Source of the DNA: JAWOHX01 sp046484975
GTDB taxonomy: Bacteria; Bacillota; Clostridia; DUPQ01
Length of the DNA: 9,968 nucleotides
Assembly (NCBI GenBank): GCA_046484975.1
Contig: JAWOHX010000146.1
Coordinates: forward strand, 1 to 9,968
Direction of reading: 5' to 3'
Made by a program: the position numbers and the translations under genes. Positions within the stretch are counted from its first letter, which is position 1. Every line of letters starts with the position of its first letter. Below are positions 1 to 6,940 of this stretch, one piece after another. Below the pieces are notes generated by a model that was given only the letters and a program-made list of their open reading frames with translations, had not been told where the DNA came from and searched no databases.

Positions 1-1140
1 CAGTATTTCCGCCTTGTCCGTCTTTTCCCAGGTCAAATCCAAATCGTTCCTGCCGAAATGCCCGTAAGCCGCAGTCTGCCTGTATATGGGCCTGCGCAAA
101 TTCAGGTCCCTGATGATGTGGGAGGGACGAAGGTCGAAGACCTCTAAAACCGCCTTCTCGATCTTCCTCTCATCCACCACCGAAGTCCCGAAGGTATTGA
201 CGCTCACCGAGACCGGATGGGCCACCCCGATTGCATAGGCCAGCTGGATCTCACATTCCCCGCAGAGTCCCGCCGCCACGATGTTCTTAGCCACATGCCT
301 GGCCGCATAGGCCGCAGAGCGGTCCACTTTGGTGGGATCCTTGCCGCTGAAGGCCCCTCCCCCATGCCGTCCCATCCCGCCGTAGGTGTCCACGATGATC
401 TTCCTTCCGGTCAGGCCTGCATCCGCCAGGGGCCCACCCATGACAAACCTCCCCGTGGGATTGATGAGAATCTCCGTATTGGCGTCGATCATGGACTTGT
501 CAAGTGTTTCCAGGACGACATGCTTCAGGATGTCCTGTCTCAGTTCTTCAATTTTTATTTTTTCATCATGCTGGCTCGACACCACGATGGTGGCGAATCT
601 TTTGGGTTTTTTGTCCTCGTATTCCACGCTCACCTGGCTTTTCCCGTCGGGACGCAGATACTCCAGGATGCCCAGTTTCCGGACCACAGACAGTCTCCGG
701 GCCAGCTTGTGGGCGGAAATGATTGGCAGCGGCATCAATTCCCCGGTCTCCTGGGAAGCATATCCGAACATCATTCCCTGATCCCCGGCTCCGGTCTCAC
801 TGCCATCGTCAAAAGCGTGGTCGACCCCCTGTGCGATGTCGGAGGACTGCTCATTGATGGTGGTCAGTACCGCGCAGGTGTCGCAGTCAAACCCGTACTT
901 GGCCCTTGTGTATCCAATGTCGCGGATGGTTTCCCTGGCGATGTTGGGAATGTCCACATAACAGTTTGTGGTGATTTCACCCATCACCAGCACCAGGCCT
1001 GTGGTGACGGCGGTCTCACAGGCCACCCTGGCGTTTTGGTCCTGGGCAATAATGGCATCCAATATGGCATCGGAGATCTGGTCGCACATCTTGTCGGGAT
1101 GCCCCTCTGTCACCGATTCCGAAGTAAATAGTCTCTTCAT
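1..1140 (-). CDS. metK: S-adenosylmethionine synthase (MAT), C-terminus cut by window edge
   Basis: Makes S-adenosylmethionine from methionine and ATP, releasing phosphate and pyrophosphate; a cytosolic, normally tetrameric enzyme. The reading frame is open from the ATG at 1138-1140 to base 1, giving 380 codons; the family is usually about 395 residues, so only some 15 residues are missing. Seen in the translation: HPDK at residues 14-17 near the N-terminus (ATP/Mg site), the first signature GAGDQGMMFGY at 117-127, and the glycine-rich signature GGGAFSGKDPTKVDRSAAY at 260-278. All three look intact. A GGAGGTG ribosome binding site at 1145-1151 lies four bases upstream of the ATG. The gene sits downstream of ftsH on the same strand and is preceded by an S-box riboswitch and terminator, so product feedback by SAM on transcription is expected. 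Identification is firm. Confidence 0.98.
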   Translation of the reverse strand, partial: MKRLFTSESVTEGHPDKMCDQISDAILDAIIAQDQNARVACETAVTTGLVLVMGEITTNCYVDIPNIARETIRDIGYTRAKYGFDCDTCAVLTTINEQSSDIAQGVDHAFDDGSETGAGDQGMMFGYASQETGELMPLPIISAHKLARRLSVVRKLGILEYLRPDGKSQVSVEYEDKKPKRFATIVVSSQHDEKIKIEELRQDILKHVVLETLDKSMIDANTEILINPTGRFVMGGPLADAGLTGRKIIVDTYGGMGRHGGGAFSGKDPTKVDRSAAYAARHVAKNIVAAGLCGECEIQLAYAIGVAHPVSVSVNTFGTSVVDERKIEKAVLEVFDLRPSHIIRDLNLRRPIYRQTAAYGHFGRNDLDLTWEKTDKAEIL

Positions 1141-1151
1141 GTTTCACCTCC

Positions 1152-1177
1152 AAAAAAATCCCTCCTGGCAGGGAGGG
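1152..1177 (-). terminator. Riboswitch-controlled intrinsic terminator before metK
   Basis: On the minus strand a perfect 6-bp GC-rich stem, CCCTCC/GGAGGG (1172-1177 pairing with 1160-1165), closes a 6-base loop and is followed by a run of seven T (1152-1158). It lies between the SAM aptamer and the metK start, where S-box expression platforms are found, so it is read as the OFF structure formed when SAM is bound. The T run directly abuts the metK ribosome binding site. Confidence 0.9.
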
Positions 1178-1183
1178 TTGTTT

Positions 1184-1264
1184 ACTCATCTGTCAGGAAT
1201 TGGCACCGTACATCGCCGGTTGCCGGGCTTCATCGGGCCTGTCCCTCCACCTCTCTTGATAAGT
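1184..1264 (-). promoter_or_regulatory. SAM-I (S-box) riboswitch aptamer, compact form
   Basis: Binds S-adenosylmethionine in the nascent mRNA and switches off metK. On the minus strand the conserved core is present in order: P1 5' arm ACTTATC (1258-1264), the AGAGAGGTGGAGGGA block, the GATGA kink-turn element, CCCGGCAACC, GGTGCCAATTCC, and AGATGAGT, whose GATGAGT is the P1 3' arm (1184-1190; seven pairs, one G-U). P3 is short (ACCG/CGGT around an 8-base loop). Helix P4, normally between AATTCC and AGATGAG, appears absent: only TGAC remains there. The whole aptamer is 81 nt, shorter than usual. It is followed by an intrinsic terminator and then metK, one of the classical S-box targets. Class assignment is confident; the P4 loss is a direct reading of the sequence. 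Confidence 0.93.
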
Positions 1265-1276
1265 CGATTATCTTGA

Positions 1277-3091
1277 TTATGCGGTTGTGTAAAGTTCGTC
1301 GAATTCAGGTCCCTCAATTTTTTCCTTTTCCAGCAAGGTCTTTGAAATCTTGTGAAGTGCCGCGATCTTCCCGTTGACAATGTCCTTGACCTTGGCATAG
1401 CATTCGTCGATGATGCGCTTCACTTCGTTGTCGATCTTGGCGGCGATTTCCTCACTGAAGTTCTTGACATGCCCGAAATCCTTGCCCAGGAAGACTTCCT
1501 CGCTGTCCTGGTCGAACACCAGGTTTTCCATGGACTCGCTCATGCCGTACTTGGTGATCATGCTCCTGGCCACCATATTGGCCCTTTTCAGGTCGTTGGA
1601 TGCGCCTGTGCTGATTTCCCCAAGGGCAATCTGCTCCGCAGCCCTGCCCCCCAGGCTGATCAATATATCTTCCAACAATTGCTGCTTCGTGTAGAAAAAC
1701 TTGTCCTCATTGGGCCGAAAGGAAGTGTAGCCGCCCGCCTGGCCGATGGGGATGATGGAAACCCTGTCCACCTTCGTGGTGGTTGAGACGGCCTTGGTCA
1801 CAATGGCATGGCCAGCCTCATGGTAGGCCGTAAGCTTTCTCTCGTAGTCGCTGACAATGCGGCTTTTTTTCTCCGGTCCCATGGTGACTTTGAATATGGC
1901 TTCCTTGATCTCCTCCATGGAAATTTTGCTTAGGTTCTTCCTTGCGGACAGTATGGCTGCCTCGTTCAGGAGATTCTCCAGGTCCGCGCCGGTGAACATG
2001 GGGGTAATCTTCGCGATGTCCTCCATGACGATGTCGTCAGACAGGGGCTTCTTCCTGGAATGGACCCTCAGTATGGCTTCCCTTCCTCTGGAATCAGGAT
2101 AATTCACGGTGACCCTCCGGTCAAAACGGCCCGGCCTCAGTAGTGCGGGGTCCAGGATATCAGGCCGGTTGGTGGCTGCAAGGATGATGATTCCCTCGTT
2201 GACACCGAATCCGTCCATCTCCACCAGGAGCTGGTTCAGGGTCTGTTCCCTCTCGTCATGGCCTCCCCCGAGACCTGCTCCCCTGTGCCTGCCCACTGCA
2301 TCGATCTCATCGATGAAAATGATGCAGGGCGTATTTTTTTTCGCCTGTTCAAACAGGTCACGCACCCTTGATGCGCCCACCCCCACGAACATCTCCACGA
2401 AATCGGATCCGCTGATGCTGAAAAACGGTACCCCGGCCTCTCCCGCCACCGCCTTTGCCAGCAAGGTCTTACCTGTGCCGGGCGGTCCCACAAGCAGGAT
2501 GCCTTTTGGAATCCTGGCGCCAAGCCTGATGTATTTGTCCGGATGCTTGAGGAAATCCACGACTTCCTCCAGCTCCTCCTTCTCCTCGTCGGCCCCGGCC
2601 ACATCCAGGAATGTCTTCAGTTTATCCTTGTCCGTCATCAGCCTGGCTTTGCTTTTTCCAAAGCTCATGGCCTTGTTGCTGCCGCCTCCCTGACTCTGTT
2701 GCATGATGAAAAACCAGAAAGCCAGGAACAATACCACCAGAAGCAACGGAGTCAGCATGGACACCCACCAGGGGGATGGCCTGTCCGTCTCGAAACTGAA
2801 CTCCAGGTCGGGATAGACTGCCTGTGTTTCCTCTAGGGTTTCCTGCAGCCTGATATGGCTTCCGATGCTGACGATGAAAACATTCTTGTTGCCAAGCAGT
2901 GGTTCATACACCTCGATGATGGCATCATAGGACTCCACCGTCACTTCCTTGACATTTCCTTTGGACAGCTGGTTCAGGAACTGGGAGTAGTTCATGGGTT
3001 CTTGGGTGTCCTGGTTTGAAACCAGGGTGATGACAAGCAGGAATACGATGAACAATATGATATAAAAGCTCAGATTCTTAAAATATTTCAA
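1277..3091 (-). CDS. ftsH: ATP-dependent zinc metalloprotease FtsH
   Basis: Membrane-anchored hexameric AAA+ protease that extracts and degrades misfolded membrane proteins and some regulators. The 604 residues match the family. Order seen: N-terminal membrane segment about 7-25, an extracytoplasmic domain, a second membrane segment about 109-130, then the AAA module with Walker A GPPGTGKT (202-209), Walker B IIFIDEID (257-264) and second region of homology TNRPD...LLRPGRFDRR (307-326, arginine fingers R319 and R322), and the peptidase domain with HEAGH (424-428, zinc ligands H424 and H428, catalytic E425) and D500 as likely third ligand. Translation starts at TTG (3089-3091): a GAGGAGG site lies six bases upstream and no in-frame ATG fits better. 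It follows hpt by 56 nt, an order (tilS-hpt-ftsH) common in Bacillota. Its stop is 12 nt from the metK riboswitch. Confidence 0.97.
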   Translation of the reverse strand: MKYFKNLSFYIILFIVFLLVITLVSNQDTQEPMNYSQFLNQLSKGNVKEVTVESYDAIIEVYEPLLGNKNVFIVSIGSHIRLQETLEETQAVYPDLEFSFETDRPSPWWVSMLTPLLLVVLFLAFWFFIMQQSQGGGSNKAMSFGKSKARLMTDKDKLKTFLDVAGADEEKEELEEVVDFLKHPDKYIRLGARIPKGILLVGPPGTGKTLLAKAVAGEAGVPFFSISGSDFVEMFVGVGASRVRDLFEQAKKNTPCIIFIDEIDAVGRHRGAGLGGGHDEREQTLNQLLVEMDGFGVNEGIIILAATNRPDILDPALLRPGRFDRRVTVNYPDSRGREAILRVHSRKKPLSDDIVMEDIAKITPMFTGADLENLLNEAAILSARKNLSKISMEEIKEAIFKVTMGPEKKSRIVSDYERKLTAYHEAGHAIVTKAVSTTTKVDRVSIIPIGQAGGYTSFRPNEDKFFYTKQQLLEDILISLGGRAAEQIALGEISTGASNDLKRANMVARSMITKYGMSESMENLVFDQDSEEVFLGKDFGHVKNFSEEIAAKIDNEVKRIIDECYAKVKDIVNGKIAALHKISKTLLEKEKIEGPEFDELYTTA

Positions 3092-3126
3092 AACCTGCCT
3101 CCTCGTGCATTAATAAATATTAACAT
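3088..3126 (-). CDS. Possible 12-codon leader ORF coupled to ftsH
   Basis: Between hpt and ftsH an ATG (3124-3126) opens a 12-codon frame, MLIFINARGGRF, whose TGA stop overlaps the ftsH TTG start in the sequence TTGA, the usual geometry of translational coupling. A GAGGAGG motif (3130-3136) stands upstream, but only three bases from the ATG, closer than ideal. The gap thus carries two copies of GAGGAGGCA, one before each start. The peptide has no recognisable function; if translated, its role would be to deliver ribosomes to the weak TTG codon. It could equally be chance. Confidence 0.25.
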   Translation of the reverse strand: MLIFINARGGRF

Positions 3127-3147
3127 ATGCCTCCTCAAAAAACAACA

Positions 3148-3687
3148 TCATAATTTATACACATCGTCCTTCAGGATACAGATTTCAGGGAGGTTCCGGT
3201 ACTTCTCATTGAAGTCCAGACCATATCCCACAATGAACTCATCCGGCACATCCAGACCCTTGTAATCCACTTTCACATGGGTGGTCCGACGGGACGGTTT
3301 GTCAAAGGCCACGCATATTTTCACGCTTTTCGGGTTGCGCAGTCCAAAGAAAACCTGAAGGAACTTCAGTGTTCTCCCGGTGTCGATCAAATCCTCCACG
3401 ATGATGATGTCCTTGTTCTCCACATCCACATCCACATCGTGCACGATCTTCACATCCCCGCTGGACACGGTTCCTGAACCATAGCTGGAAGCAGTGACGG
3501 TACCGAATTCCACCGGGATGGTCAGGCTCCTCAGAAGGTCGGAAAGGAATATGAGGCTGCCTTTCATGACGCCTATGAGAACAAGGTCCTTTCCCTCATA
3601 TTCCTTGGATATCTGCGCGGCCAGTCTCCTCACCATCTCCTTGATTTCCTTCTCGCTGACCAGCACCTTTTTCACGTCCTTGTACAT
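3148..3687 (-). CDS. hpt: Hypoxanthine (guanine) phosphoribosyltransferase
   Basis: Purine salvage enzyme that joins hypoxanthine or guanine to PRPP, giving IMP or GMP and pyrophosphate; cytosolic. The 179 residues are typical for bacterial HPRT. Visible are the loop MKGS (41-44), the flexible loop SSYGSG (67-72), the PRPP-binding motif IIIVEDLIDTGRT (94-106) with the acidic pair E98-D99, base-recognition lysine K130 in FDKPSRR, and the C-terminal GYGLDFNEKYRN (154-165) with the metal-binding aspartate D158. The ATG at 3685-3687 is chosen because AGGAGG lies seven bases upstream; both are inside the end of tilS, which overlaps this gene by 16 bases. Pairing with tilS and ftsH is conserved in Bacillota, where HPRT has also been reported to interact functionally with FtsH or TilS; nothing here tests that. 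Confidence 0.96.
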   Translation of the reverse strand: MYKDVKKVLVSEKEIKEMVRRLAAQISKEYEGKDLVLIGVMKGSLIFLSDLLRSLTIPVEFGTVTASSYGSGTVSSGDVKIVHDVDVDVENKDIIIVEDLIDTGRTLKFLQVFFGLRNPKSVKICVAFDKPSRRTTHVKVDYKGLDVPDEFIVGYGLDFNEKYRNLPEICILKDDVYKL

Positions 3688-5051
3688 TGTCCATCCTCCT
3701 GAATCACTAGTTTCACCTGTTTTGGCCCGACTGGCTGAAAATCCCGGCCGGTTTCCCCGAGGGACAGGTAGGCAATCCTGTTCCCTCCGGCGATGACATA
3801 GGCCCTGTCCCTGTCCATGCGGTGTATCTTCCTGTCGATGAGGTATTTCTTGAGCTTCTTGCTTCCTGCACCCCTGGAGGGATCGATGATGTCCCCATTT
3901 CGTCTTCTCCGGACCACCAGGCCTTCCATGGCTGTCCCGTGGTCCAGATAAAGGGTCATGCTTTCATTTGCGTCCTTGTCTTCCCCGGTACCCTCCAGGA
4001 CCTCCGCCCTTATGGTTATACCCACTTCCCGGACATGCGTCTCACCCGGAATACGCAGTGGAATCTCAAAATCGGAGACCTCGACGGACTCGTCGTACAC
4101 CACGGTCTTGCCGAACTGGACCAGAGCCCGGAATCCTCCCGGCAGATGAATGCTTTCCCCGGTCCTGTCCAGCAGGATGATTTTCTCGACCTGCGCCGTA
4201 TGGGATTGCTCGATGTCCTTCAGGGTTCCCCTTGCTTTTTCCAGAGCAAGGCGGATGACCCTGCCCCGCAGGCCCGCCTTCATCTGTTTCAGCTGCATGT
4301 TGTCCAGATGGATGACCCCTTGTTTCTCCTCAATGGCAAGCAGCGCCATGGCATCTGCGGCCTCCCTCACAATCTCTTCGTCTTTCTGAAGGAGTTCACC
4401 CATCCGGGCCAGGGTTTTTACAGTGTCCCCGGAGACCGCCTTGTTGAGGAAAGGAATCACCTCGTGACGGACTCTATTCCTGGAATGGCGGATGTCCTGG
4501 TTGCTTTCATCTGTCATATGGGGAATTCCAGCTTTTTTCAGGTATTCCAGCACCTGGGATTTCCTGACATGGAAAAGAGGGCGGATGATCCGGCGGCTCA
4601 CGGCGCCCATCCCTGTGAGTCCTTCCAGTCCGCAACCTCTCAGCAGATTCATCAGGATGGTTTCCGCCTGGTCGTCCATGGTATGTCCCAGTGCGATTTT
4701 CCCCGGTTGGCAGGCATCGAACGCCTCATGCCTGGCCATTCTCCCGGCCTCCTCGATGGTGGTCCTCTGTTTTTTTGCCAGGGCTCCCACATCCACCCGG
4801 TGCACATGGAGGGGGACTCCCATTTTTTCACAGAGGGATTGGCAGAATGCCTCGTCCCGCAGGCTGTCCTCCCCTCTCAGTCCATGGTTCACATGAACCG
4901 CCTTCAGGTCGAGGATATAGCGATCCCTGAGGTCATTCAGGAGATGCAGCAGGCAGACGGAATCCGGCCCCCCGGACAGGGCCACCCAGACCACATCTTT
5001 TTGTTCGAGCATATGGTACCGGCGGATGGTTTCCAGAACGATGCTTTTCAT
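3672..5051 (-). CDS. tilS: tRNA(Ile)-lysidine synthetase
   Basis: Converts C34 of the CAU-anticodon tRNA-Ile2 to lysidine using ATP and lysine, so that the tRNA reads AUA rather than AUG; normally essential. The 459 residues fit the long form with all domains: PP-loop ATPase domain with SGGPDS (26-31), VNHGLRG (54-60) and GHTMDDQAETILMNLLRG (122-139); the RHSRNRVRHEVIPFL stretch (188-202); a middle region about 215-320; and a C-terminal domain about 375-455 containing GDIIDPSRGAGSKKLKKYL (386-404). The ATG (5049-5051) overlaps the dnaB stop in ATGA, so translation is probably coupled, which compensates for a weak ribosome binding site. Its own end overlaps the hpt start by 16 bases. Confidence 0.97.
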   Translation of the reverse strand: MKSIVLETIRRYHMLEQKDVVWVALSGGPDSVCLLHLLNDLRDRYILDLKAVHVNHGLRGEDSLRDEAFCQSLCEKMGVPLHVHRVDVGALAKKQRTTIEEAGRMARHEAFDACQPGKIALGHTMDDQAETILMNLLRGCGLEGLTGMGAVSRRIIRPLFHVRKSQVLEYLKKAGIPHMTDESNQDIRHSRNRVRHEVIPFLNKAVSGDTVKTLARMGELLQKDEEIVREAADAMALLAIEEKQGVIHLDNMQLKQMKAGLRGRVIRLALEKARGTLKDIEQSHTAQVEKIILLDRTGESIHLPGGFRALVQFGKTVVYDESVEVSDFEIPLRIPGETHVREVGITIRAEVLEGTGEDKDANESMTLYLDHGTAMEGLVVRRRRNGDIIDPSRGAGSKKLKKYLIDRKIHRMDRDRAYVIAGGNRIAYLSLGETGRDFQPVGPKQVKLVIQEDGQCTRT

Positions 5052-6382
5052 ACCACTTCTTTTCTCAGATTGTGGAATTTCGTATAGTCGCTGAACCAGC
5101 GGAGCTTGACCGTGCCCGTCTCCCCATTCCGGTGCTTGGAGATGATAATCTCAAAGACATTGGGTTCCTCGGATGCCTTGTTGTAATAATCGTCCCGGTA
5201 GAGGAACATGACCATGTCCGCATCCTGCTCTATGGCCCCGGACTCCCGCAGGTCACTGAGCATCGGCCGGTGGTTTTGCCTTTGCTCGCAGGCACGGGAC
5301 AGCTGGGAGAGGGCAATGACCGGGACCTGAAGTTCCTTGGCCAGTATTTTCAGGCTTCTGGAGATCTCCGTGATTTCCTGCTGCTTGCTTTCCCGTCTGA
5401 CGGAGGATGAAATGAGCTGGAGATAATCAATGATGACCATGTCCAGCTTGTTCCTCAGCTTGAGCCTCCTGCACTTGGCCCGTATTTCCCCGGTGGTGAT
5501 GTCCGAGGTGTCGTCTATGAATATGCTTGCCTCCGATATCTGGGAAGAGGCATATGCGATTTTTTTCCATTCCTCGCTGCTGATTTTGCCTGTCCTGAGC
5601 TTATTGTTCTCGATCATGATCTCAGAGGAGATGATCCTGTTCACGATCTGCTCCCTGGCCATCTCCAGGCTGAACAGCGCCACGGACTTCCCTTCCTTGA
5701 TGGCAACGTTCTGGGCGATGTTCAGGGCGAGGGAGGATTTCCCCATGGCGGGACGCGCCGCGATGAGAATCAGGTCTGAATTCTGGAATCCCAGGGTCAG
5801 CTTGTCCAGGTCCTCGAACCCGGAGGAGATGCCCGGCACGGGGTTGCCTTCCTTGTAAAGCTTTGCCAGGACCTTCAGGTTCTCCTGGAGAATTTCATTG
5901 ATGGGATGGACCCCCTTGCTGTTTTTGTCCTGCACCAGTTCAAACAGGCTCTGCTGGGCATAATCCAGGACCAGACGGGCGTCATCCTGATAATTGTATC
6001 CCTTCTCGATGATCTCCCCGGAGTTTTTGATGAGCATGCGAAGCAGGGCCTTGTCCTCGACGATTTCCGCATAATGCCTGGCGCTGGCAACCGAGGGGAC
6101 CTGCTCCACGATGGAGGCCAGATAGTCCATGCCGCCGATTTTTTCCAGCATGTCATTTTTCTTCAGGTGATCGCTCACCGTGACGATATCCACGGATTTG
6201 CCCGCTGTATAGAGATTGCTGACGGCCTGGAATATGGCCTTGTTCCTTGGCTCATAGAAGTCGTTTTCGTTGAGGACGTCGAAAGAATCGGCAATGGCAT
6301 CCTCGTCAAGGAGCATGCATCCCAGCACGCACTGTTCCGCTTCGATGTTCTGGGGAGGGATTCTACCTTTCATGGCGCCCAT
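5048..6382 (-). CDS. dnaB: Replicative DNA helicase (DnaB family)
   Basis: Hexameric 5'-3' helicase that unwinds the replication fork and binds primase; called dnaC in Bacillus subtilis. The 444 residues are normal. N-terminal collar domain about 1-155 begins with IPPQNIEAEQCVLG; RecA-like ATPase domain holds Walker A ARPAMGKSS (209-217), the SLE motif with catalytic glutamate E240, Walker B VIIDYLQL (316-323), the LSQLSR stretch (358-363), DLRESGAIEQDAD (377-389) and the KHRNGETG loop (416-423) that reaches the neighbouring subunit. No intein or insertion is seen. Start: the ATG at 6380-6382 has AGGA eight bases upstream inside the end of rplI; a second in-frame ATG at 6371-6373 lacks a site. 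It follows rplI after three bases and its stop overlaps the tilS start. Confidence 0.97.
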   Translation of the reverse strand: MGAMKGRIPPQNIEAEQCVLGCMLLDEDAIADSFDVLNENDFYEPRNKAIFQAVSNLYTAGKSVDIVTVSDHLKKNDMLEKIGGMDYLASIVEQVPSVASARHYAEIVEDKALLRMLIKNSGEIIEKGYNYQDDARLVLDYAQQSLFELVQDKNSKGVHPINEILQENLKVLAKLYKEGNPVPGISSGFEDLDKLTLGFQNSDLILIAARPAMGKSSLALNIAQNVAIKEGKSVALFSLEMAREQIVNRIISSEIMIENNKLRTGKISSEEWKKIAYASSQISEASIFIDDTSDITTGEIRAKCRRLKLRNKLDMVIIDYLQLISSSVRRESKQQEITEISRSLKILAKELQVPVIALSQLSRACEQRQNHRPMLSDLRESGAIEQDADMVMFLYRDDYYNKASEEPNVFEIIISKHRNGETGTVKLRWFSDYTKFHNLRKEVV

Positions 6383-6385
6383 ACT

Positions 6386-6835
6386 TCATTCCTGTTCCGT
6401 CACGTTGACTTTGATCTGCGCGGTCATGCCATGGTGGACCTTGACCGTGATGTCGTATGTCCCTGTATGCTTGATGGGTTCCGGGAGGACGATTTTCTTT
6501 TTGTCCACCTCGATTTTCAACTGCTCCTTGATCTGATCAGCGATGTCCATGGATGTGATGGAGCCGAACAGCCTACCGTTTTCCCCGGCTTTCCCCGGAA
6601 TCCCGATTTCCAGGCCGTCCAGCCTGTCTTTCAGGACCTGGCCGGCCTCCTGGCTGTCCTTCTGGCGCCTCATCTCAGCCTTGTGCTTGTTCTCCATGGT
6701 ATTGAGGTTCTCACGGCTGGCTTCCAGGGCAAGGTTGTTCTTGAAAAGGTAATTCCTGGCATACCCGTCCTTGGCGTTGACCAGTTCATTCTTTTTACCC
6801 AGTCCTTTGATGTCTTCCAATAAAATAACTTTCAT
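6386..6835 (-). CDS. rplI: Large ribosomal subunit protein bL9
   Basis: Binds 23S rRNA at the base of the L1 stalk and helps maintain translation fidelity. The 149 residues are the normal length. The N-terminal RNA-binding domain starts MKVILLEDIKGLGKKNELV and contains the hallmark KDGYARNYLF (22-31); a long charged connecting helix runs about 41-75 and a C-terminal domain follows. The ATG at 6833-6835 is chosen because GGAGG (6842-6846) lies six bases upstream and homology begins exactly there; a longer frame reaching to 6967 would run across the promoter and terminator and is rejected. It is the first gene of the unit rplI-dnaB-tilS-hpt-ftsH. The GdpP/YybT phosphodiesterase gene often found just upstream in Bacillota is not here. 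Confidence 0.97.
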   Translation of the reverse strand: MKVILLEDIKGLGKKNELVNAKDGYARNYLFKNNLALEASRENLNTMENKHKAEMRRQKDSQEAGQVLKDRLDGLEIGIPGKAGENGRLFGSITSMDIADQIKEQLKIEVDKKKIVLPEPIKHTGTYDITVKVHHGMTAQIKVNVTEQE

Positions 6836-6866
6836 CTTTAACCTCCGGGATTCATTTGGGATATTA

Positions 6867-6895
6867 ATTATACCATATCCGTATTCCGTCAGGAA
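6867..6895 (-). promoter_or_regulatory. Extended -10 promoter for rplI-dnaB operon
   Basis: On the minus strand a consensus -10 TATAAT (6867-6872) is preceded by TG one base away (6874-6875), the extended -10 signature. A poor -35 candidate, TTCCTG (6890-6895), is 17 bases upstream, which fits an extended -10 promoter. It lies directly after the rpsR terminator and about 30 bases before the rplI start, so it would restart transcription for the helicase operon. Confidence 0.75.
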
Positions 6896-6914
6896 CGGGT
6901 AAGCATGATTCCAT

Positions 6915-6940
6915 AAAAAAAAAGAGAGTTGAAACTCTCT
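6915..6940 (-). terminator. Intrinsic terminator after rpsR
   Basis: On the minus strand AGAGAGT (6934-6940) pairs perfectly with ACTCTCT (6923-6929) around the loop TTCA and is followed by nine T (6915-6923, the first shared with the stem). The stem begins inside the rpsR stop codon (6939-6941), so the hairpin and the end of the gene overlap by two bases. It closes the rpsF-ssb-rpsR unit. Confidence 0.9.

Noticed and set aside
217..1131. 304-codon plus-strand open frame
   Set aside because: Antisense to metK, whose minus-strand frame carries all family signatures; no ribosome binding site or family features.
3822..5087. 421-codon plus-strand open frame
   Set aside because: Antisense shadow of tilS. 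Long antisense frames are common opposite moderately GC-rich genes; composition is rich in His, Pro and Gln, with no domain.
5906..6823. 305-codon plus-strand open frame across dnaB and rplI
   Set aside because: Antisense to two well-identified genes and spans their junction.
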